This document shows, one piece after another, positions 29,263 through 37,200 of a stretch of DNA of 64,000 nt; positions within the stretch are counted from its first letter, which is position 1, and the number at the start of each line of letters is the position of its first letter. Source of the stretch: Trichomonas tenax (taxonomy: Eukaryota; Parabasalia; Trichomonadida; Trichomonadidae); NCBI GenBank assembly GCA_023091735.1, contig JALKBU010000044.1, positions 47,035-111,034 on the forward strand, in the 5' to 3' direction. The notes beneath the pieces were generated by a model. It did no database searches, was not told the origin of the DNA, and was given only the letters and a program-made list of their open reading frames with translations. The position numbers and the translations under genes were made by a program.

Positions 29263-31095
29263 TTATTTTCTTCTAACAGGTTTGTTCTCAGAATACTCTG
29301 AGAAAAAGACTTTTCCATATTTATCTGAGAAGTCAGCTGCTAAATCTCTATTATCAAAATTCTTATATATCGGTGTAAGATCAAGTTCAACGAATATAGC
29401 CGCATTTCCTATCTGCTCTTTGATTTTTTCATTGAAGCAGTTAACTAAACTTATCGAATTCGTTGAAATTGGCAAAACTTTGTGCACGTATATCTTCTTT
29501 TCTGGGAATTTGTACTGTATTTCATCTACTGTTGATGCGCATATCTCAGCGAACTCTATCAACTGTCCCACGACAGAGTCAGCATCGCCTTCTTGCAGCA
29601 TTCTTGGAATTTCGCGTTCGATGTCGACAGTGCCAATGAACAACATGATAACATCGAATGGTTGGATATTCTTAAGAACATATGTGAACATATCCTTCTG
29701 TTGTGTCTGCGTTCTCAAAGAGAGCCAAGAGAGGTTGTGAATGTTGTGAGAATAACATGTTCCATATGGTTTCATGATCCTATAATTAACATGAATCGAA
29801 TATTCATCACCAATAACGAAAACGCTTGGCGTGAAACGAGGGGAGAAGTTCACCCTCATTGAGCACCTCATGGCCATTAAGAACATATTCCATTCAGGAT
29901 AATCTTTCAAGAAGTGATCGCCAACATCGACAATATTTTTAACAGCATCATAAACTGCTGAAAAAGCGCCAAGAAATCCTTCTTCGTATATAGCAAGAGC
30001 TCCAACAAGTGATATCCTGATCGTATATATCTCAACTTCATTGAGTTTTGTATAATCAAATGGCTTTTTGGTGAGAGCCATAAATCTATCGTCAACAACA
30101 GGAAATGAACAAATTAATCCGAGAGCACCATGAATCAAACATACATGCAGTGAATCATCAACTCTGTTATTGATATCTAATAGCCAATGATCAACAATTG
30201 GAATTAATATATCGAATCTTCCGTATTGATAAAGAATCCATACAACTTCATAACAGCTTTTATGCGATAGATCGCTTACCGTAATGCATTTTGTCAAAAC
30301 ATCACAGAAAATGTCAAATGCATTGGACTTTGCAATTATTGAAAGAATTGCAACAACTCCATTTGATTTAATGTTTGCCTCTCGAATTTTGTTGACAATC
30401 TTTGATGATATATCGGGAATTTCTTTTGCAATTTTAGAAATTAAGATAAATAACTCAGGATCTTGCAACAAGCACTCTATTCCTATGTTGTAGTTCCTCT
30501 TTATGATCTCTATGAGCAAGTCGCCCTTTTTCTCTGCAGGAAAAAGCGATTCTAGCTCGCTGATCAATCTATCAAAAGAAACGAGAGCAAAAGGATTTAC
30601 GGATTTATATTGCGTGTCAGTTTTGTATCTCTTCGCTAGGTTGTTGTCGAAGAACAGTTTAATCGCTCCTCTGCTTGGTGGAAGGCTCGTTAATCGAAAT
30701 GTTGAAAGTGATTGGACGAAATTGTGGTTCTTGAGCAGTAATTCGGCAGTTTTATGCAGAGATATCTGTAAATCTTCTGGAATATTATGACAAATATCGT
30801 ATTCTTCCTCTTCTTCGAAATCTGAATTTGTATTTTTGAATCTTAACAATAGTTCTTGATGTTGATCCCCGTATTGTCTTTCTAAGTTTGTTTCCATGTC
30901 AACAATTTCATCGTTCTGATCAATAATGAACACATTGAATTCTTCAATCGCATAATCTGTTTTTCGGTCTGTATTATATCTTTCTAGCGCCGACTGAACA
31001 ATTTTTGACACTGTCGTCTTGCTTATGTTCTGTGATTTATAGCAAATGCACCAAGGAGGGTCTGTTTCGAAGTGAACAAACACCTCCTCCCACAT
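29263..31095 (-). CDS. Large protein with a C-terminal SGNH-hydrolase-like domain
   Basis: The 610-residue protein has three parts. Residues ~1-100 form an alpha/beta region of ubiquitin-like size (MWEEVFVHFETDPPWCICYK), ending in an acidic EEEEEYD stretch. Residues ~100-420 are helical, ARM-like. Residues ~425-610 resemble an SGNH-fold hydrolase: block I VIGDEYSIH at 427-435, a mid block FDVIMLFIGTVDIE at ~480-493, and a strand KKIYVHKVLPIS. In related proteins block I is GDSHS and the middle block GEIDC. Here the nucleophilic Ser is replaced by Glu431, and the usual C-terminal Asp-x-x-His is not obvious. It may therefore be a binding rather than a catalytic domain. No membrane or signal segment is present. 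Confidence 0.75.
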   Translation of the reverse strand: MWEEVFVHFETDPPWCICYKSQNISKTTVSKIVQSALERYNTDRKTDYAIEEFNVFIIDQNDEIVDMETNLERQYGDQHQELLLRFKNTNSDFEEEEEYDICHNIPEDLQISLHKTAELLLKNHNFVQSLSTFRLTSLPPSRGAIKLFFDNNLAKRYKTDTQYKSVNPFALVSFDRLISELESLFPAEKKGDLLIEIIKRNYNIGIECLLQDPELFILISKIAKEIPDISSKIVNKIREANIKSNGVVAILSIIAKSNAFDIFCDVLTKCITVSDLSHKSCYEVVWILYQYGRFDILIPIVDHWLLDINNRVDDSLHVCLIHGALGLICSFPVVDDRFMALTKKPFDYTKLNEVEIYTIRISLVGALAIYEEGFLGAFSAVYDAVKNIVDVGDHFLKDYPEWNMFLMAMRCSMRVNFSPRFTPSVFVIGDEYSIHVNYRIMKPYGTCYSHNIHNLSWLSLRTQTQQKDMFTYVLKNIQPFDVIMLFIGTVDIEREIPRMLQEGDADSVVGQLIEFAEICASTVDEIQYKFPEKKIYVHKVLPISTNSISLVNCFNEKIKEQIGNAAIFVELDLTPIYKNFDNRDLAADFSDKYGKVFFSEYSENKPVRRK

Positions 31096-31361
31096 TTTTA
31101 ATTCACCCCTATTTTAATATCAAAGACCCTTAATATTATAACATCCCCATAAATAAAATTTATTACCCTTATTAATTTTATGCGGCAAATCATTGTTTAC
31201 GGGTCATATTTAATGGAGAATTGAAAAGAATCTTCGAGTTTGTTAGCAAAAAGTGAAACCATTGTAATGGATATTTGATTTATACCAAAAAAAAATCCAA
31301 TTTTTAATTTTAGATTCTCCCTGTTTTACTTAAGGTTAATTTATATTTTTTTATTCCATTT
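31096..31361. promoter_or_regulatory. Divergent promoter region with GGGG runs
   Basis: On the minus strand, GGG or GGGG runs occur about every 20-25 nt up to AGGGGTGAATTAAAA directly before the ATG at 31095. On the plus side GTTTACGGGTCAT (~31195) and AAAAAGTGAAACC (~31248) precede the gene at 31362. No Inr match is near the 31095 start. Confidence 0.35.
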
Positions 31362-32126
31362 ATGTTTGATGCAAAACCAGTCGTAAACTTCCTCTACAAG
31401 CAGATTAAATCTCGCGAGACAATAATCACGCATATGCAGTCTATCGCTCTTTGGCAGAGACCGATAATATCAGCAGTGACTTTACTTGTCATTGAAATTT
31501 TATTTGCAATTGTTTATTTTATCAAAGTTCGTCAAATTACAATCGTAGCATCCACAGTTGCAATAATAGCAATAATAAACGTCGCACAGCAAGCTTTTCC
31601 AGAGTTATTTAATAAAATTTTCTCCTTCCAAATCCCGACACAGAAGGAAAATGCACCAAATAGAATACGCTCGTCATCTGAGCTCGCTGCTTACTTTACG
31701 ACAATTTTTTCCTTCTTTTTCGATATCAACAATTTCATCTTTCCAACACCAGAGACAACCAATATAATCCGCCTCTCAATCAGTGCATTTTGCTTGCTTG
31801 TCGTTATCATTGCATTCTATATTCTTGGTGACTTTTGGATTAATTATCTCATTGTTCATCTTTTATTCATTCTTCCAGGCGCCCTCTTGCATCCACACGT
31901 TTACGTTGTTCTTTTTGGTAACGAGGAAGCTGATGAAACAGGAATTCCACAAGTTCCTCCATCAATCAAACTTCCACCAAGTGGATATCAGATACCACCA
32001 TCAACAATGGATGGAGATGCAGTTCCAGTCACCAGTGACTCCACTCTTACTGAAGTTCCTCCTCCAACATATCCGGAATCAGAAGCTGAAGAAAAGCCAG
32101 CCGAAGTCGAAGGAAAGATTGAGTAA
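31362..32126 (+). CDS. ARL6IP1/reticulon-homology-type ER membrane protein
   Basis: Hydrophobic segments in the 254-residue protein lie at ~34-54, 58-76, 103-122 and two close to each other at ~132-172. The first pair follows WQRPIISAV, like the W-E-R-(A/P) motif before the first hairpin of ARL6IP1 and FAM134 proteins. The last pair contains INYLIVHLLFILPGALLH, matching the LTYLIVTSLLLLPG signature of ARL6IP1. Such proteins insert as wedges and curve ER tubules. The C-terminal ~75 residues are Pro/Glu-rich, cytosolic and include PPPTYPESE, which could bind WW domains. There is no lysine retrieval signal. Confidence 0.78.
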   Translation: MFDAKPVVNFLYKQIKSRETIITHMQSIALWQRPIISAVTLLVIEILFAIVYFIKVRQITIVASTVAIIAIINVAQQAFPELFNKIFSFQIPTQKENAPNRIRSSSELAAYFTTIFSFFFDINNFIFPTPETTNIIRLSISAFCLLVVIIAFYILGDFWINYLIVHLLFILPGALLHPHVYVVLFGNEEADETGIPQVPPSIKLPPSGYQIPPSTMDGDAVPVTSDSTLTEVPPPTYPESEAEEKPAEVEGKIE

Positions 32127-32281
32127 TAGAAATCTTTTTTTTATTTATTATTTTCCACTAAAAAGCTATGATTTTGTTTTATTTTTATCTTATTTCTCTA
32201 AAAAATTAAAAGTCGCATAAATTTGATAAAGATCTGATACAAGACAGGAGATACATAGCGTTTACTCTACAATTTGTAAAT

Positions 32282-33241
32282 TTAATCCTTCTTTTCCTTG
32301 AGCTTGTTTGGTAATTTGGCAAGCGTGTCGATGTAGATGACTGTGAAGAAGCGGATTATTGGGATGAATGGAGCAAAGAAAAGATCTGCAAATATATTAT
32401 TTGATGGATTGATACCATATGAGCAGTTGATGATGAAGAAGGTAAGGATCTCTGTGTAGATGAAGTAGTCATTGCGGTTAATTCCCCAGAAGACATACTT
32501 GGAAATATCCTCTGGCTGGAAGAGATGTGCAGTACCCTCGATTGCTGTGCATGCTGTTGGCTTGCATCTGTTCTCAACGGCAAATCCTGGGCTGTCCATG
32601 GATGAAAGAATTCCCATGTGAACGTGAATATTCTTTCCAGCAAACTCATTTCTGATTGTATCAGCAAATCCCTTGAGAGCGTACTTAGCTGGGCCATAGG
32701 CTGTGTATCCTGAGAATGTCAGAACACTGCAAATTGATCCACTGAAAGTAACGTGTGCGTCTTTGTTGAACAATGGGTATGCAAGTCTTGTCGCGAGGAT
32801 GGCGCCAACAGCGTTGACTTCGACTTGGTTCTTGAACTCTTGGATTGGAAGGTCATCGAACTCGCCTGGACGAGCGTAGCCAGCGTTAGCGAACAAATAG
32901 TCAATCTTAAGGCCGAGGTCCTTGATCTGATCGAAGGCCTTAGTGAGTGATTCAATATTTGTAACGTCAGCAGAGATTAAATGAATCGTTTGACCCTCTT
33001 TCGTTGGAATCTTCTTGGCAGCAGCTTCGAGCTGATCCATCTTTCTGGCAATGAGTGTGACATGTGAAGCGCCATTGTTGAAAGAGTCCTTGGCGAGCGC
33101 AATTCCGAGACCGGAAGAGCCGCCGGTGATAACGACGTGCTTGCCTGTCATGTTTGGCATCCTCCTCATCAGGTGGCGGTAGGCGAGAACTATTAGAGCG
33201 AGAACTCCTATAGTCGCGTATAGGCCAAGGAAAAACAACAT
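32282..33241 (-). CDS. KDSR: 3-ketodihydrosphingosine reductase (short-chain dehydrogenase)
   Basis: The 319-residue protein begins with a membrane helix (LGLYATIGVLALIVLAYRHL), as in KDSR. The SDR core has the cofactor motif TGGSSGLG at 39-46, NAG at 119-121 and the catalytic Ser169, Tyr182 and Lys186. The segment SSMDSPGFAVENRCKP is specific to KDSR-type enzymes. C-terminal hydrophobic stretches (~255-305) anchor it in the ER. It reduces 3-ketodihydrosphingosine to dihydrosphingosine with NADPH in de novo sphingolipid synthesis, the active site facing the cytosol. The Asn of the tetrad is at ~143. TTTACATGGCA lies about 50 bp upstream of the start. Confidence 0.9.
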   Translation of the reverse strand: MLFFLGLYATIGVLALIVLAYRHLMRRMPNMTGKHVVITGGSSGLGIALAKDSFNNGASHVTLIARKMDQLEAAAKKIPTKEGQTIHLISADVTNIESLTKAFDQIKDLGLKIDYLFANAGYARPGEFDDLPIQEFKNQVEVNAVGAILATRLAYPLFNKDAHVTFSGSICSVLTFSGYTAYGPAKYALKGFADTIRNEFAGKNIHVHMGILSSMDSPGFAVENRCKPTACTAIEGTAHLFQPEDISKYVFWGINRNDYFIYTEILTFFIINCSYGINPSNNIFADLFFAPFIPIIRFFTVIYIDTLAKLPNKLKEKKD

Positions 33242-34209
33242 TTCTGAAACTGATCGCTAAAAGTGCCAAAATTTATGACATTTAACAGTTTACATGGCAT
33301 TTTTCTATAATTATTTGAGATTATCGGTGTATATTGTATTTTTGATTAATATGTGTAATAAAGTTTGTCATGTAAACTTATTTCTGACAGCCAAGTTCTT
33401 TCAACTATTAACCTTTTTCAACTCTTTATTAATCATTCTTTTATTTGATAATCAGTTAGAACATCAATACAAACGCACTTTTTATCGTATAATATAGGCG
33501 AAAAATAATAAAATGGTTCAAAAAAATTCTAAACCCGGATTTATGGGCATCATTTGTGTGTTCACCATAACACCATTGTGCAGCGGAATTAATGTATACT
33601 TGTTACCTCCACTCTTCTGCTTTTTTAAATATATATTATATATATCAATGTGATAAGTTCTGAGATATCAAAGTATACGTAAATAGAAACACTAAAACTA
33701 ATGACACAACATCAAAGTCATATTTTTCGAGAATTGATATTTTCAAAAACATTTAACACTTGATGACTCTTAGAATCATACGCTAATGATACATTTAGAA
33801 AATATAAACAAGTCATTGCAGTATTCTGATTCATATATCAGAAAAAACATTTTTTTGGTAAATTAATATTAACAGTAAAGTGATAAACACACACATACTA
33901 CATATTTGTGTGATATGATTTTGGTCTAGTACAAGAGATGAAATTACAGTTAATAAAAACATGGTTGAATATCATGAAAGAAATATATGAATATGATTTT
34001 GAGAGTTAGAAATTAAGTATTATGTCATAAGTCAAATGCGGATAAATAGCAAAATATATGTGTTACCTTTAGAAGTGATCAAAATGGATTGGAAAAATAT
34101 TGATTATTTCACACTATTACTGCAGCAGCAGCACTGAGTGAAGGAGAACACCATACACAAAGGGTTATTTCATACCTCAACATTTTTCTTGTGAAAGCAA
34201 TAGAAAATG
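33242..34209. other. Intergenic region with no supported gene
   Basis: It contains TTTACATGGCA (~33289) and TTTGTCATGTAAA (33364-33376). A CAGCAGCAGCA stretch lies near 34123. The rest is AT-rich without ORFs of interest. Confidence 0.55.
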
Positions 34210-34217
34210 TCACTTTT
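34210..34217 (+). promoter_or_regulatory. Initiator of the 1905-residue protein gene
   Basis: TCACTTTT with +1 A at 34212, 20 nt before the ATG at 34232. This is the best-placed example of the GTCACTTTT word. Confidence 0.6.
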
Positions 34218-34231
34218 CAAAATACAATAAA

Positions 34232-37200
34232 ATGGAGAAAGGGCAAGCTTCTAATGCTGCTACACCGACGTCAGGTATTGATGCAATCTTCTCTTCGATC
34301 CAGTCGACGCTGTTAACAATTGCTAAGCCAATTGTCCAACAATCGAAAACTTACATCACAAAAGACAACACACTCCATTCAGATCTCCTTAGATCATTGA
34401 AATCATACGTAATATACAACACACAACTCGAGCAAGGATTCAACAAGATCGCACTCCTCGCAGAAGCGAATCCGAAGCAAAGTTTTTCTGAAATTCGTAC
34501 TTTCTTTGCTCCAATTTCATTAAGTTTGACGGAGCCTGTGAGTAAAACACCACTGCCCACATCACATTGGATCCAAAGGATCGGTGAAAAAAGTACATCG
34601 AATTTACCTTATCGTATCGTTCTTTTCTATCTTTCGGAGCGTTATCTTATAGACATTGCCTGCAAGTTAGCAAATAATGTACCAAGTGAAAAAATTACGT
34701 TTCTTTTGACAGAATATATCGAAAATGTTGTTCAACAGATTAATGATTTTACACATTTTCTCACTTACACATTGATGGTTGAGTGCTTTGAGAAACTATT
34801 TTACATTCTTTCACTGAAAATTCCAGAAAAAACATGGCAATTCGTTCTCAAGGTTCTTCAAGATAGAAATCTTTCATCTTCTTCTCATCTCTTTCTTTAT
34901 AAGATGATGAGATCCTTCACATTCAAAAATACAAAGGTTGATTACACAGAATCTCGCGAATCATTAAGTGCTTTGAATAACGCTTTAGTTGCTTTTGCTA
35001 CACCACAGCCAATAGTTGATTCATCAATCGCATCAGCACTTTTCTTCTCATCTTTGACGGCAGACGCTTTATCACAACAAGGAAATCAACGCCCAATTCA
35101 TTTAATTCAAATTCTTTTCAGCTCTGCTACAACTAACCAACAGAATCTCGTTACATTCCCAATTGTGTGCACGTTATTCGCGCTCTCAGAGGATGGACGT
35201 TCTGTTGTGAATTTAGGCCAAATTATGTCTACAGCGAGGAGAATTGCGAGATCAACAACCAACGCACAACAACTTATTTTGTTTGGTCTCAATCGTATTC
35301 TCTGCGGAAAAAACTTCCAGCCACATTGCATTGAATTTACTAATAACGATTACTTGCAGTGGCAAGCTGATCCACACGATGTTGGAAAGCTCACCGATTT
35401 CTTCTCAATGATATCATCATTCCAGAGCTTCGAAAATACAATGTCCGAGTTAGCACAATATATTACAATGATTGCCGTCAATGGCATGCAGAGCTTCACA
35501 GATGGCTACATTCAAGACCTTGGAACACCAAACTTCATGAAACTCAATGGCATCGCAGTGTTCCAAGTTGGAAGAGCTTTAATTCCAACAGGAAACGAGA
35601 CACTTCTTAAGTGCTACACAGACTTGTGCTCGAGATTCATTGAGCAGTTCAGCTCCGAGGAAAAGGCAACATCTATATGCGGAATTCCAACAGCAATGTG
35701 CTCAGACTTAGACTTGTTTGAAACATCAACACCAGTCATTCCACAATCTGTTACACAGCACAGAATGTCTTCTGATATTGCAAAGCTCCAAAAGGCCGTT
35801 TCTCCAGAAAACAAGAAACCGTTTTCTTATGATCCAAAGATCGAACTCAAGATGAACATGGATGCTGCTAAAGTTGATTCTCCACTCGCCAGATGCATTG
35901 CTTTAGTTCCACTCTTGGCATTTAACGAGGAATTAACAATATTCGTCGTTTCCCGCATTTTCGATCCTACACCATTCATCGCCAGCCTTGCAGCTCGTTG
36001 CTTGATGGTATTAGTTAATAAGTTCCAGGACAAAGCAATACATATCATTTCATTGATCATGGCGCAAGTACCACAGAACTTGGAGCAGATTTATATCTCA
36101 CTCATCACTATCAGAATGATTGTCAACATCATCAAGGACACCAACTACATTGAAGAGGCCACGGAAACAATTTCGCCAATGATCATTTATGCATTAAGTT
36201 GTCCAGCTTATGAAGTTCGTGCAGCTGTGTTTGAGATCATCGAAATGACTCCTCTCAACCATTTCTTCGAACAAAACGAGAAACTTTTGACGCAAAAGAC
36301 ACTCGAAAAGATCGCTTCTGTTTTCGTTAGTGACTGCGATCCAGGTGTCCTTAGGCAGCTTTCGTTCCAGTCATTCAAGGAGTATGCTCATGCTCACTAC
36401 GAAATATTGTATCATATTTACTTGAGCATTGTCTTTACGATCTTATCGCGTTGCGAAGAATACAAATACTTCGCTAACTGTCATCAAAGTGTTACAAACA
36501 TCCTCAACAACAACGTTGCAAACTACGACAAGCACAGATTCTCAACTCTCTATGCGATCAACTTGGCTACTTTCTTGGTTGCAACAACAGATAGCTCTGA
36601 AGCAAATGACAAGCAATTGCTCCAAATCATCTCTAAGATTATTGTTATGATCAATGATCAGATCAAGAAAGACCCATTCTCTGTTGTCTTATATTCATTC
36701 GCAGCATCAGTCCACAAGTCTCATACAATGCTGATGCTCAAGCTCTTAACAGGACCAAACGAGTTATACTTGAGAGCATTCGCTTTTGTTGCCCACATCA
36801 ATGTCCAGAACAACTCTTTCATTGGTGATCCAGCTCAGTTAGAAGAAATACTGAAGTTGATGAATAACGTTGTCCAATACTGCGAAACGACAAAAGTTGT
36901 TTCTACAGTCTCTCTTGCTCCAGTTGGTGAACTTTCTGAGTTGATGTCGGAATGCTTAACATCTCTTATGCATGTCATTGAGATCATCTGCCATCAATTC
37001 AAGGATTGCAATGCTTCGCCAATCGCTGGTCCATTCCTTCACCGCCCATTCATCCAGAAATCACTTAACAGATCCAGCTGGTTCTACTTCATGTTCAACT
37101 TAGCAACACCGGGTCAGAAGATGCCGGATAAATTAATTTCTGCATCCAAGAGCGCCTTTGCTGCCTTCTGCTCAGTTAACACAATTCCAGATGATTTGTT

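Noticed and set aside
6536..31095. Shared Met-Trp-Glu-Glu start of the genes at 8035 and 31095
   Set aside because: The similarity ends after four residues; the proteins are otherwise unrelated, so it is probably chance.
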